Shown: positions 53,701-62,912, counted from the first letter of the stretch. The stretch: 64,000 bases of DNA from an uncultured Stenotrophomonas sp. (GCF_945952405.1 NZ_CAMFIA010000008.1:1-64000); one strand, 5' to 3'. Program-made: numbers and translations. The notes: generated by a model not told the origin, from the sequence alone.

Positions 53701-53769
53701 TGTGGGAACCTTGCGTTCCCGCCAGGAAATCGCTGCGGATTGCGCAAGGCGGGTTCGTCGGCGGATTCT

Positions 53770-53808
53770 GGGGGCAGATCCCTTTGCGGTGCGAAGGGCT
53801 CTGACCCC
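53770..53808. terminator. Hairpin repeat, GGGGTCAGATC family (copy 4)
   Basis: GGGGCAGATCCCTTTGC / GCGAAGGGCTCTGACCCC, with mismatches. It lies 13 bp beyond the stop of the TonB receptor gene, so it may terminate that transcript; it also lies in the leader of the downstream hypothetical gene. Confidence 0.7.
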
Positions 53809-53821
53809 GCTCCTCATCGCC

Positions 53822-56128
53822 TTAGAACGCCATCGAGGTACTGAACATCAGCTGCCGTGGCGCGCTGCGCTGCAGGGTCTGGTAATCGCCCGAAAACGAC
53901 GAGCCGGCAATGGTGGCGGTGCCGATGTTGTGGCGGTTGAACAGGTTGCTCACGTCCAGACGCAGTTCCAGCCCCGGCACCGCGCTGTCCGCACCGAACC
54001 GGTACGCGGCATAGGTGTTGACCTGCCAGAAGGTCGGCACGCGGATATCGTTCTCGTAGGTGAAGGGCTGGCGCAGGTACGAGGTACTGGTCGCGCCGAA
54101 ACGCCAGTCACCGAAGTGGGCGGACAGGTCGCTGACCAGCGAGAGCTGCGGGTAGCCCGGCTGCGCGTTGCCCTTGATCGGGTACACCGTGTCGCCCACC
54201 ACGAAATCACTGTCGTAGTACGAACGGGCCACGGCCACGCCCTGGTAGAACTGCAGGTGATCGGTCAGGTCGGCGGTAATGCCGAGGTCCGCACCGATCA
54301 CATGCATCTTCGGCATCAGCCGAACGGTATTGATCTGCGCGAACTGGGTGCCGATCGCGGCCGACAGCAGGCGGTTGCGGATGTCGTTGTAGAACACGTC
54401 GCCGGTGATCGTCAGCCGCTCGAAGCGATGCGACGCGCCCACGGTCAGATTCCAGTTCTTCTCCGGGCGCAGCGTACCGGCCACACGATCGAACTCCTCC
54501 TGGTCGGTGATGGTCCACGCTGAAGCGGTGTAGCCGATGTTGCCGCGCTGGGCCACGCGGTAGCCGTTCATGGTGTTGGCCAGGTCGATGAAGGCATCGG
54601 TGGATTCGGTCGGGCTCCAGAACAGCGAGACATGCGGCAGGAAGTTGCTCTTCGCACGCAGCGTGCCGTTCACCGGCCGATCTGCGGCGTCGCCGAGGCC
54701 ACCGCCGTGGGTGCGGAAGTCCACCGCCTTGAAACCCACACCCAGCTTCAACGTATCGTTCAGCACGATGTCGTCCTGCAGGTAGAACTGGCGCGAGCGG
54801 GTGACCCAGCTCGAAGCGTTGTCGGTCTTGAATGCCGGGCCATACACATCGAACGGACCGGTCGCCTTCAGCGGCGGGCCCTCGCCCAGCAGTGGCTGCT
54901 GGTACCACTCGGTCCTGGCCGCGGCCTTGCTCTTCTCCTGCCAGAAGCCCGCGGTGAAGGTGTGCGCACCGGCCTCGAACTGCAGGTTGAACATGCCCCC
55001 CAGCCGGTTCAGGCGGGGTGTCTGCACCTGCTCGGAGAACGGCGCGCCATTGGGCGACGGCACGGTCGGGTCGGTCAGCGTGGCCTGGGTGTGGCTGTTG
55101 GCGTTGTACAGCTGCACGTTGCCGCGCAGTGCCGGGGTGATCTCGAAGCGATGGTTGATCGAGGACACGCGATCACGGGTGATCTGGCCGGTGTCATAGG
55201 GAATCAGCCCGGACAGCTCACCGCAGGTATAGGCGCCGCAGGACTTGTCGGCGTTCTCCGGCGAGGCCACGTACCAGGCCCAGGCGTAGTCCGGGTAGAA
55301 GATATCGGCCTTCCAGCCCAGCTTGTGGATCATGTCAAAGGAGATGTTGTTGTAACCCCAGACCTTGGCCTTGCTGTCGGACAGGAACACGGTGAAGTCA
55401 CCCCAGGCCACGTCCTGCTGCAGCTTCAGGTCGCCGCGCAGGAAGTTCTGGGTGCCCTCGCCCTGGTACTTGTCTGCGGACACGCGCTGCAGGTCGACCA
55501 GCACTTTCGGGCCGTGCTCACCGAGCTGGCCGCTCTGCCCGGATGCGGTGGTGACCAACGTGTTGTTGCTGCCCACGCCCTGCTTCACGCGCAGGCTGGG
55601 GGTGTCCTGCAGCTCGCGCAGGCGGTACTCCAGGCTGCCGCCGTTGACGCTGCTGGAGAACACGCTGACCGGTGCAGCGCCGGGGCTGACGGTGATCGCA
55701 CCGATGCCATCAGGCACGCCGACATTGACCACACTGGTGCCGGTAAGCGAAAGGAAGCCGTTGTCGTTCAGCGGCACGCCCTCGAAGGTGATGCCCATTT
55801 CATTCATGCGGAAGCCGCGAACGAACAGGCTGGTGGCCGAGATATCCAGGCCCAGGCCATCGGTGGCGGTGTAGCTGGCACCCGGCACCTGCTTCAGCAT
55901 GGCCAGGCCATTGTTGCCGGTGACCATCGCGTCGAGATCTTCGGCCTTGATGACGTAACGGTTGGGGCCGACCACCTGGGTGGGGGCGACGGCGGCGCCG
56001 CGCGGGGTGGCGATGACCTGCAGGGCATTGAGTGTGATCGGGGCCTCGCCGGTGTCGGCAGCGTAGGCGGGTGCGCTGAGGGCGGTGCCGAGTGCCAGGG
56101 CAAGCAGGGTCGTGGGTGGAGTGTTCAT
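53822..56128 (-). CDS. TonB-dependent outer-membrane receptor
   Basis: A 768-residue receptor: signal peptide (LLALALGTALSAPAYA, about 24 residues), a plug domain (residues 40-190, VGPNRYVIKAEDLDAMVTGN, FVRGFRMNEMGITFEGVPLN) and a beta-barrel. The C-terminal residue is Phe (MLFSTSMAF-like end) as needed for barrel assembly. There is no N-terminal signalling (STN) domain, and no FecI/FecR genes adjoin. The substrate is unknown; the plug resembles general siderophore/nutrient types. Confidence 0.93.
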   Translation of the reverse strand: MNTPPTTLLALALGTALSAPAYAADTGEAPITLNALQVIATPRGAAVAPTQVVGPNRYVIKAEDLDAMVTGNNGLAMLKQVPGASYTATDGLGLDISATSLFVRGFRMNEMGITFEGVPLNDNGFLSLTGTSVVNVGVPDGIGAITVSPGAAPVSVFSSSVNGGSLEYRLRELQDTPSLRVKQGVGSNNTLVTTASGQSGQLGEHGPKVLVDLQRVSADKYQGEGTQNFLRGDLKLQQDVAWGDFTVFLSDSKAKVWGYNNISFDMIHKLGWKADIFYPDYAWAWYVASPENADKSCGAYTCGELSGLIPYDTGQITRDRVSSINHRFEITPALRGNVQLYNANSHTQATLTDPTVPSPNGAPFSEQVQTPRLNRLGGMFNLQFEAGAHTFTAGFWQEKSKAAARTEWYQQPLLGEGPPLKATGPFDVYGPAFKTDNASSWVTRSRQFYLQDDIVLNDTLKLGVGFKAVDFRTHGGGLGDAADRPVNGTLRAKSNFLPHVSLFWSPTESTDAFIDLANTMNGYRVAQRGNIGYTASAWTITDQEEFDRVAGTLRPEKNWNLTVGASHRFERLTITGDVFYNDIRNRLLSAAIGTQFAQINTVRLMPKMHVIGADLGITADLTDHLQFYQGVAVARSYYDSDFVVGDTVYPIKGNAQPGYPQLSLVSDLSAHFGDWRFGATSTSYLRQPFTYENDIRVPTFWQVNTYAAYRFGADSAVPGLELRLDVSNLFNRHNIGTATIAGSSFSGDYQTLQRSAPRQLMFSTSMAF

Positions 56129-56345
56129 GCCAGATCCAGGTGCAGGGGAATGAGCGCGCAGGCGCACGCCCAGCGCGTGGCAGCGCCGGCTGGCGATGCG
56201 GTGGCTGGAAGGCGGCTACGAAAGGGCAGCGACGGAGCGTCGCGTTCGTGCAGAGATCAGTGGCCGGCGCGCCCGGCGTGATGTCGACCCGGAAGATTCT
56301 TGCATTGCAGTACCGGCTGCACCATTGCACCGTGGTACAGCGCGG

Positions 56346-56630
56346 TTATACGCAGGTATCGTTTTCCCAGGCGGCGATGCCGGCAACGACGATCGCATGC
56401 AACTGCTCGGCATCGAGCTCATGGTCGAGACGATCTGCATCGTCACCGCAATACATGTCGGAAGCACAGAAGAAGTTCGACAGGCATTGCCCCAACGCTT
56501 CATCGTCCTTGTTCAAGGCACCGCTGTCGCGCTCGATCTTCCACAGCACGATGTAGGCCTCGGCGAAGACGTCAGCCGACATCCGCTCTCTGGCAAAGGC
56601 CTGGGCGAACTGCATGAGGAGCTGGCTCAT
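56346..56630 (-). CDS. Colicin-D-immunity-like protein, orphan
   Basis: A 94-residue acidic, helical protein with the pattern FARERMSADVFAEAYIVLWK, then SNFFCASDMYCGDDADR, then DHELDAEQLHAIV. This closely resembles the colicin immunity fold (PF09204, ColD immunity type) from memory. The start at 56630 (MSQLLMQF) gives the family N terminus. No colicin, toxin or secretion gene lies nearby, so it is an orphan immunity gene, perhaps protective against a competitor's tRNA nuclease, or a relic of a toxin-immunity pair. Confidence 0.6.
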   Translation of the reverse strand: MSQLLMQFAQAFARERMSADVFAEAYIVLWKIERDSGALNKDDEALGQCLSNFFCASDMYCGDDADRLDHELDAEQLHAIVVAGIAAWENDTCV

Positions 56631-56643
56631 CGGCGATGCCCGC

Positions 56644-57477
56644 TCATTGCAGCACGAACCGCTCGATCGCACGGGCCACGCCATCTTCGGCATTGGTCGC
56701 GGTTTCAAAACGCGCCATCGCCTTCACCGCAGCGATGGCGTTGCCCATCGCCACGCTGGTACCGGCGAACTGCAGCATGCTCAGGTCGTTTTCCTGGTCG
56801 CCGATGGCCATGACATTCGCGCGATCGATGCCCAGGTGCTCGGCCAGCTTCTGCAGGCTCGGTCCCTTGCCGGCGCGGTGATCGAACACTTCCAGGAAGA
56901 ACGGTGCACTCTTCAGCACCGCGAAGCGCTCGGTCAGTTCGGCAGGCAGCCGCGCGATGGCGGCGTCCAGCACGTCGGGTTCGTCGATCATCATCAGCTT
57001 GATGAAGGACATCGACCGGTCCATCTCATCCACGCGCCGGTACGACAGCGGCACCCGCGAGAGGTGCGAATCGGCCACGGTGTAGAGGCTGATGTCCTGG
57101 TTGGGCGTGTACATGCGCTCCCCGTCCAGCGCCTGGAAGTGCACGCCCAGCTCGCGGGCCACGCGTTCGCAGTACAGGAAGTCATCGAAGCTGAGCGGGA
57201 ACTCGACCACGGTCTCGCGCGGGCCGATGCGTTGCACCAGCCCCCCGTTGCAGGCGATGCAGTAGTCGTCGTCGCCGTTGATGCCCAGCTCATGCAGGAA
57301 CGGCGCCAGGCCGGAAACCGGGCGGCCGCTGGTCAGCACGATGTGCACGCCCAGCGCGCGCGCCTGCGCGATCGCCTGCCTGGCCCGCGGAGTGAGCTTG
57401 TGGGCGGGGTCCAGCAGGGTGCCATCCATGTCGATGGCCACCAGTTGGATGGTCGATTGCCTGCGGCCCATGTCCAT
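56644..57477 (-). CDS. HAD superfamily sugar phosphatase (Cof/YidA type)
   Basis: A 277-residue HAD hydrolase: motif I AIDMDGTLLD with the nucleophile Asp, motif II TSGRPV, the Lys of motif III in FDHRAGKGPSLQ, and motif IV GDQENDLSML. A C2-type cap spans about residues 85-200. Dephosphorylates sugar phosphates in relatives. The start at 57477 has AAGG upstream; longer frame to 57507 possible. It overlaps no neighbour and sits 13 bp upstream of the immunity-like gene's start, on the same strand. Confidence 0.9.
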   Translation of the reverse strand: MDMGRRQSTIQLVAIDMDGTLLDPAHKLTPRARQAIAQARALGVHIVLTSGRPVSGLAPFLHELGINGDDDYCIACNGGLVQRIGPRETVVEFPLSFDDFLYCERVARELGVHFQALDGERMYTPNQDISLYTVADSHLSRVPLSYRRVDEMDRSMSFIKLMMIDEPDVLDAAIARLPAELTERFAVLKSAPFFLEVFDHRAGKGPSLQKLAEHLGIDRANVMAIGDQENDLSMLQFAGTSVAMGNAIAAVKAMARFETATNAEDGVARAIERFVLQ

Positions 57478-57628
57478 CAGCGTCTTACCTTCATGCGGGC
57501 CGTCCATGTTACCCCCTCATGCCCGGTTCACCTCTTTGCCCACATTGACCGGGATACTGCGGGAGCCTGTGCGTCCCCCACCGCAGGACGGCCCGCTGAC
57601 CGCCCTTCCCTGGAGAACCTTGCGACGC

Positions 57629-58291
57629 ATGACCTACCGTGCCCCCGAAAGCAACGACAGCGCGCCGCTGGCGCAGCAGATCGAACAGATGATCGACGAA
57701 CTGCCCGGCGAGCAGGTCAGTATCGGCACCCTGCTCAGTGCGCTGGGCGACGAGGGCCTGCTGCTGATCGTGATCCTGCTCTCGGCCATCTTCATCATTC
57801 CGGTGTCGATTCCGGGCCTGAGCACGGTGTTCGGCGCCTCGATCCTGCTGATCGGCCTGAGCCGGCTCCGCAACCGCCCGCTGTGGGTGCCGCAGAAGCT
57901 GGCGCGCCGCGAGATCGCCACCGACACGCTGAAGGCCAACCTCGGCCGTGCACTGAAATGGGTGCACCGCATGGAACGGCTGTCGCGGCCGATGCGGCTG
58001 GCGATGATGGTGCGCTCGAAGAAGATGATGCGGGTGAACAACCTGATGCTGGTGTTCGCGACCCTGCTGCTGATGGCACCGGCCGGCCCGATTCCCTTCA
58101 GTAATACCCTGCCCGCGCTGGCGTTGATGTCCTTCGCCATCGGCTTCATCCAGCGCGATGGCGCGGCGGTGGCGGCCGGGTATGGCTTCGTGGTGGCCAC
58201 AGTGGTGTATTTCGGCGTACTGCTGGGCGGCGCGGGGGTTGCCGCCGAATCGGTGTTCAGCGGCTTCCGCGCGGCGCCTTCGGACGTGTAG
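57629..58291 (+). CDS. ExoD family membrane protein
   Basis: A 220-residue protein matching the ExoD family: an N-terminal helical part (LAQQIEQMIDELPGEQVSIG), membrane segments at about 45-65 (LLLIVILLSAIFIIPVSIPG), 135-160 and 170-205, and the conserved GLSTVFGASILLIGLSRLR. ExoD affects exopolysaccharide synthesis in Rhizobium by an unknown mechanism. ATG 57629 follows GGAGAACCTTGCGACGC. Divergent from the HAD gene. Confidence 0.88.
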   Translation: MTYRAPESNDSAPLAQQIEQMIDELPGEQVSIGTLLSALGDEGLLLIVILLSAIFIIPVSIPGLSTVFGASILLIGLSRLRNRPLWVPQKLARREIATDTLKANLGRALKWVHRMERLSRPMRLAMMVRSKKMMRVNNLMLVFATLLLMAPAGPIPFSNTLPALALMSFAIGFIQRDGAAVAAGYGFVVATVVYFGVLLGGAGVAAESVFSGFRAAPSDV

Positions 58292-58374
58292 AACCGAGCC
58301 CACGCTCGGCGGCTGTGGGCCCGCATTCCTGAGACCCGCGCTGCGCGCGCAGGCCGAGCATGGCTCGGCTCCAC
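58288..58374. repeat. SMAG-type pair overlapping the exoD stop
   Basis: GTAGAACCGAGCCCACGCTCGG begins in the last codon of the ExoD gene: its TAG is the stop codon. A reverse partner GGCCGAGCATGGCTCGGC lies at 58352-58369. A repeat inserted at the 3' end has supplied the stop. Confidence 0.7.
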
Positions 58375-58402
58375 GCAAACATCGCGACGGGCGGGTAATC
58401 GG

Positions 58403-59713
58403 CTACCGGGCCGACACCCGCCACACCACATCGCCCACATCATCGGCCACCAGCAGCGCACCTTCGGCGTCCATCGCCATGCCTACCGGCGCGCCCATCA
58501 GCGCCTTCTCATCCTTGGAGGTGAAACCGCTGACCACGGTCTGCGGCCGTCCGGTCGGCCTGCCGTCCTTGAACGGCACGTACACCACCTCATAGCCGCT
58601 CAGCGGCGATCGATCCCAGCTGCCGTGCTCACCGATGAAGGCGCCACCGTGATACTGCGCCGGCAATGCCTGGCCGGTGTAGAACAGCAGGCCCAGCGGG
58701 GCCACGTGCGAGCCGATGGCGTAGTCCGGCGTAATGGCCTTGGCCACCAGGTCCGGCCGCTGCGGCTGCACCCGCTCGTCCACGTGCTGGCCGTAGTAGC
58801 TGTAGGGCCAGCCGTAGAAACCCTCTTCCTTCACCGAGGTCAGGTAGTCAGGCACGAGGTCGGCACCAATTTCGTCGCGCTCGTTCGCCACCGCCCACAG
58901 GGTGCCGGTGCTGGGCTCCCAGTCCAGTCCAGTGGGATTGCGGATACCCGATGCATAGATGCGGCTGCCACGGGTCGCCACGTCCACTTCAAGCACCACC
59001 GCGCGCCGGTATTCAACGGCCAGGCCATTTTCGGTGATGTTGCTGTTGGAGCCCACGCCCACGTACAGCTTGCGGCCATCGCGGCTGGCCAGCAGTTCCT
59101 TGGTCCAGTGGTGGTTGATGGTGCTGGGCAGGTCGGTGAACTCGCGGCCCTTGTCGGACATGCGGGTTTCGCCGGGCACGTAGTGGTACTGCATGATGTT
59201 GCCGGTGTTGGCCACGTACAGCGTGTCACCGATCAGCTGGATGCCGAACGGCGAGTGCAGGCCCTCGATGTAGACGTGCTGGGTCCAGGTGCCGGTGCCC
59301 GGCGTGCGCCGCAGCAGGGTGACCCGGTTGCCGCCCTTGCCGGCCTTGCCCGACCGCGCCTTCACCTTGCCGGCGATCCACTGCTTGGGGGTGGTGACCG
59401 GTTCTTCGCCGGGGCCATTGCCCTCCACCACCAGCACGTCGCCGTTGGGCAGGGTCAGCAGGCGCCGCGGATGCTGCAGGTTGGCGGCGATGCGCTCGAT
59501 CTTGAGGCCATCAGCCACCGTGGGCGACTGGCCCTCGGCCCAGCCGACGCCGCGCGGCACCTGCATCGGCGGCATCAGGAAGTTCTGCGGCGCCGGCAGC
59601 GGCGGTTTGGCACCGGACTGGTCGGTGGGTTGGTATTCGGCCTTGCCGGCACAGGCCGACAGCATCACCGCCAGCGCCAGCGCGCCCACGGCGGGCAGGG
59701 GGTGCTTAGCCAT
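58403..59713 (-). CDS. PQQ-type sorbosone-dehydrogenase-like lipoprotein
   Basis: A 436-residue predicted lipoprotein (lipobox MLSAC, Cys21) with a beta-propeller of the soluble glucose/sorbosone dehydrogenase family: LQHPRRLLTLPNGDVLVVEG, RNPTGLDWEPSTGTLWAVAN and GGAFIGEHGSWDRSPLSGYE are characteristic. It is likely a periplasmic quinoprotein oxidising sugars or aldoses; PQQ genes are not in view. Overlaps the upstream DUF2231 gene by eight bases, so coupled. Confidence 0.9.
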   Translation of the reverse strand: MAKHPLPAVGALALAVMLSACAGKAEYQPTDQSGAKPPLPAPQNFLMPPMQVPRGVGWAEGQSPTVADGLKIERIAANLQHPRRLLTLPNGDVLVVEGNGPGEEPVTTPKQWIAGKVKARSGKAGKGGNRVTLLRRTPGTGTWTQHVYIEGLHSPFGIQLIGDTLYVANTGNIMQYHYVPGETRMSDKGREFTDLPSTINHHWTKELLASRDGRKLYVGVGSNSNITENGLAVEYRRAVVLEVDVATRGSRIYASGIRNPTGLDWEPSTGTLWAVANERDEIGADLVPDYLTSVKEEGFYGWPYSYYGQHVDERVQPQRPDLVAKAITPDYAIGSHVAPLGLLFYTGQALPAQYHGGAFIGEHGSWDRSPLSGYEVVYVPFKDGRPTGRPQTVVSGFTSKDEKALMGAPVGMAMDAEGALLVADDVGDVVWRVSAR

Positions 59714-60146
59714 GACGACCTCCGTGCAGCACCGGCGGCTGCAGTGACAACAGGATCAGCCCCAGCGCGATCAGGGCCACGGTCAGCGCCGACAGGATCG
59801 TCCCCGGTACCGCTACCGCATAGGCATCGCGGCTGTGCACGAAGGCGTTCCAGATCGCCAGCAGCACCGCCACCAGGTTGAGCAGGAAGTCGATGCGGTC
59901 GATGCGCGTGGCGGTGCCGTTGCGGCGCCAGACCGCGAACAGGTTGATCAGGCGCGGCACGATGGCGATCAGCAGGCCGAACGTGATCAGCCAGGCGGCG
60001 GCCTTGCCCCACATCACTTCGGCGCTGTTGAGGTAGATCGCATCGAAGATCAGCGCGCCGACGAAGAAGCCGAACGGTATCGGGTTCAACAGGCTGAACA
60101 GTGTGGTGCCAAGGCCACGATGGGCCTGGGCCAGGGGGTTGACCAT
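59706..60146 (-). CDS. DUF2231 membrane protein, coupled to PQQ-type dehydrogenase
   Basis: A 146-residue protein with four membrane segments (about residues 15-35, 44-65, 80-98 and 112-136) and the N-terminal MVNPLAQAHRGLGTTLFS, then NPIPFGFFVGALIFDAIYLN, typical of DUF2231. Start at 60146 is the ATG before the first segment. The overlapping coding frame with the dehydrogenase lipoprotein suggests an anchor or electron-transfer partner, which is only inference. Confidence 0.85.
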   Translation of the reverse strand: MVNPLAQAHRGLGTTLFSLLNPIPFGFFVGALIFDAIYLNSAEVMWGKAAAWLITFGLLIAIVPRLINLFAVWRRNGTATRIDRIDFLLNLVAVLLAIWNAFVHSRDAYAVAVPGTILSALTVALIALGLILLSLQPPVLHGGRHG

Positions 60147-60455
60147 CAGGATGCTCCGTGCGGAAGGGTGCACGGGCTGTAGTAGCACAGCCGGATGTGA
60201 GGACGCGCGATGATGCCGGTAGATCCACGCCACGCGTGGATGCTCGTGGCCAACCAAGGTTGACCGCTACCCGATGCCGGCCGCTGCAGTCGTCATTACC
60301 CCACGGCATAAGCGTTTGTGACGTACTTGGCACATCTGCAGATTGCCGCTGTGAAGAGGTAGGGGGTTGTTCGTTGTGTCGCGTTTGGCTCGTTGCGATG
60401 GGGCAGTCCCGCCCCGCCGTCCTGCCATGCCGATTCACAACAGAAGGATTCGTGT
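60147..60455. other. 309-bp divergent region DUF2231 / protease
   Basis: No gene. A SMAG repeat GTAGATCCACGCCACGCGTG lies at 60219-60243. The 100 bases before the protease start are lower in GC and presumably contain its promoter. No convincing Clp/CRP site was identified. Confidence 0.4.
60219..60243. repeat. SMAG repeat
   Basis: GTAGATCCACGCCACGCGTG-type palindrome with terminal GTAG, upstream of the protease gene. Confidence 0.8.
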
Positions 60456-62222
60456 ATGAAGCGACACACGCAACGCTCCGCGCCACCGCGTTCCGCGCGC
60501 CTGGCCCTTGCCACTGCCCTGGTGCTGGGCAGCCTGGCCGCCACCGCCCAGGCCCAACAGGCCGATCCACTGGCCGGCATCCAGTGGCATCTGCTCAACA
60601 CCGGGCAGACGGTACCGGCCGATACGCTGCCGGTGGCCGGCAACGATCTGAACGTGGATGGGCTGTTCCGCAATGGCATCCGCGGCCAGGGCGTCACCAT
60701 CGCCATCGTCGATGACGGCCTGCAGATCGCCCATCCGGACCTGGCGGCCAACGTGGCGGCGGTGGCCGGCAAGAACTTCACCAATGGTTCCAACAACCCC
60801 ACCCCGACCAACCCGGATGTCGACAACCACGGCACCATGGTCGGCGGCATCGCCGGCGCGGTGGGCGCCAACAACCTGGGCGTGCGTGGCGTGGCGCCGG
60901 CGGCGACGTTGAAAGGCTTCAACCCGATTTCGCGCACGGCGCTGGGCAACCAGCAGAGCAATATCGAGTACGCCTGGTGGGATGGCGCGGAATCGGCCGA
61001 CGTGCAGGTGTTCAACAACAGCTGGGGTGCCGGCCCGGGCAATCCGAACCTGCCGTTGGCGTACAGCGAGAACACGATACGTTCGTATGAGCAGGCACTG
61101 TCCGGCACGCGCGGTGGCCGCGGCGGCATCTACGTGAAGTCGGCGGGCAACAACTTCAACAACGCCTCCATCAGCCAGACCCAGGATGTCTGCACCACCG
61201 ACACCAAGAACCGCAACACCGGCTGCGTGCCGGCCGGCCGCGATCCGCGCAACAACCTGTTCAACGTGATCACCGTGGCGGCGGTGCGCGCCGATGGCGT
61301 GCGCTCGTCGTACTCGTCCACCGGCTCGGCGCTGTGGGTCTCGGCCTTTGGCGGCGAGTACGGCCTGCAGGCGCAGTACGCACCCGGCCTGGTGGCACGT
61401 GCGTACGACCCGGCCATCGTCACCACCGACGTGACCGGCTGCACGCAGGGCAGCAACAAGAACACCAACCGCCAGAACACACTGGACAGCAACCTGTCGG
61501 CCATCGACAGCACGTGCAACTACACCGCCAAGATGAACGGTACTTCGGCGTCGGCGCCGATGGTATCGGGCGTGGCGGCACTGGTGCTGGAAGCCAATCC
61601 GAACCTGTCCTATCGCGATGTGAAGTACATCCTGGCCACCACCGCCACCCGCAACCACCCGAACCAGCCGGCGGTGACGCTGGCCGACGGGCGCACGCTG
61701 GTGCCGGGCTGGACGGTGAATGCGGCCAACCGTGCCTACAGCAACTGGTACGGCTTCGGCGTGGTCAACGCCGCGCGTGCGGTGCAGGTTGCCGAAAACT
61801 TCCAGTCGCTGGGACCGCTGGTCGACAGCGGCTGGCGCAACACGACGCGTACCGTGGCCATCGGCAACACCTCGGCCGCCGCCGCACGCCTGACCTTCCA
61901 GCTGGCCAACGGTGCGCGCAACATCGAAAGCGTGCAGCTGGGCTTCCGGGTCAACCACCGCAACACCCGCCAGCTGCAGTTCGTGCTGGTTTCGCCCAGC
62001 GGTACCCGCAGCGTGGTGCAACCGGCGTTCACGGCGATCGGTTCGGGCACGGGGGGCGCGCAGAGCAACTTCACCAGCTGGGACCTGCTGTCCAGCAATG
62101 CCTTCCTGGATGAGAACGCCAGCGGCACCTGGACGCTGGAAGTCACCGACATGGGGCAGGCCGCGACCGCTGCATCGCGCGGCAACCTCGAATTCTTCAA
62201 GATCCGCGTTCTGGGGCACTGA
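60456..62222 (+). CDS. Secreted kexin-like subtilase (S8) with P domain, no propeptide
   Basis: A 588-residue secreted serine protease: signal peptide cleaved after residue 33 (AATAQA), then at once the kexin-like catalytic domain (DPLAGIQWHLLNTGQ). Triad: Asp86 in IAIVDDGLQIAHPD, His125 in NHGTMVGGIAG, Ser364 in NGTSASAPMVSG; oxyanion Asn in KSAGNNF. The C-terminal P/Homo-B domain covers about 470-585 (ESVQLGFRVNHRNTRQLQFV, GTWTLEVTDMG). There is no intramolecular propeptide. Related S. maltophilia enzymes (StmPr group) are exported by the type II pathway; the exact ortholog is not assigned. Coupled (TGATG) to the next, frameshifted gene. ATG 60456 follows AGAAGGA. Confidence 0.93.
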   Translation: MKRHTQRSAPPRSARLALATALVLGSLAATAQAQQADPLAGIQWHLLNTGQTVPADTLPVAGNDLNVDGLFRNGIRGQGVTIAIVDDGLQIAHPDLAANVAAVAGKNFTNGSNNPTPTNPDVDNHGTMVGGIAGAVGANNLGVRGVAPAATLKGFNPISRTALGNQQSNIEYAWWDGAESADVQVFNNSWGAGPGNPNLPLAYSENTIRSYEQALSGTRGGRGGIYVKSAGNNFNNASISQTQDVCTTDTKNRNTGCVPAGRDPRNNLFNVITVAAVRADGVRSSYSSTGSALWVSAFGGEYGLQAQYAPGLVARAYDPAIVTTDVTGCTQGSNKNTNRQNTLDSNLSAIDSTCNYTAKMNGTSASAPMVSGVAALVLEANPNLSYRDVKYILATTATRNHPNQPAVTLADGRTLVPGWTVNAANRAYSNWYGFGVVNAARAVQVAENFQSLGPLVDSGWRNTTRTVAIGNTSAAAARLTFQLANGARNIESVQLGFRVNHRNTRQLQFVLVSPSGTRSVVQPAFTAIGSGTGGAQSNFTSWDLLSSNAFLDENASGTWTLEVTDMGQAATAASRGNLEFFKIRVLGH

Positions 62223-62789
62223 TGATGAAGACCACCATTCTGTTGAGCACGCTCGCCTTCGCGGCGATCACCTCCCCTGCCTGGGCACAGAGCTCGGGCC
62301 AGACTCCTCCGGCCAGGACCCTGTCGACCGTGGATGCGCAGGAACTGAAGGCGTCTGCCACCGGCCGCTCGTTCGACGTGGGCGGCACGCGCTTCCAGCT
62401 GTCTCCCTCGACCACGGTGAAGCAGGCCAGCGGCGGTCAGTTCACGATCACCCCGCACCACCAGCTCGCGTACCAAGCGTTCGCTGGATGGCGCGGTGGC
62501 CGCGCAGGTTGATGCCGGCGCCGGCAAGTTCGCGGCGGCGGTATCCCACGACGGAGCGCCGGTGGTAGCGACCTCGCGGGTCAAGGTGTTCTTCACCGAT
62601 GCAGCCTCTGCCCAGCGCGCGGCAACCGCCACCGGCGGCACCGTGGTGAAGGTGTCGAAGGCTTCGGGCCAGGCCATCGTGGAATACCCGTCGGTGAACG
62701 CGGCACTGGATGCAAGCACCAAGCTGCTGTCCACCGCCGGCATCCGCGCCACCGAGCCGGACGTGGTTCAGTGGGAAGAAACCAAGTAA
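62222..62789 (+). pseudogene. Frameshifted propeptide/external-chaperone-like partner of the protease
   Basis: Two overlapping frames, 62222-62512 (signal peptide FAAITSPAWAQ and the first half) and 62496-62789 (second half), join into a protein of about 188 residues if one base is removed between 62462 and 62480. The second half (VKVFFTDAASAQRAATATGG through GIRATEPDVVQWEE) has the pattern of a subtilase propeptide/I9 inhibitor: beta strands, then a V-EPD-V ending. The start overlaps the protease stop by one base. It resembles the arrangement of Aeromonas sobria ASP, a kexin-like protease that needs the downstream ORF2 chaperone. Either a real mutation or a sequencing error. Confidence 0.7.
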
Positions 62790-62850
62790 GGCGTTGAGTG
62801 GTGCCCCGGCCGGCGGGCTCTCCTGGCCGGCCGGGGATTGAGGGGGGGAA

Positions 62851-62900
62851 GTGCCGACCAACGGTCGGCACCCACCGGAACAATGGTCGGCACCTGCCGG
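62851..62900. repeat. SMAG-type palindromes
   Basis: GTGCCGACCAACGGTCGGCAC at 62851-62871 and a degenerate copy ACAATGGTCGGCACCTGCCGG at 62880-62900, between the partner gene and SCO, which are convergent. Confidence 0.65.
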
Positions 62901-62912
62901 GTAACGCCGGGG

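Noticed and set aside
60300..60330. A Clp/CRP-like site TGTGACGTACTTGGCACA upstream of the protease.
   Set aside because: The half-site spacing does not fit TGTGA-N6-TCACA and the second half is poor.
62496..62789. The second fragment of the protease partner as an independent gene.
   Set aside because: It lacks a ribosome-binding site and signal peptide, and it continues the first fragment exactly when one base is removed. A single frameshifted gene is simpler.
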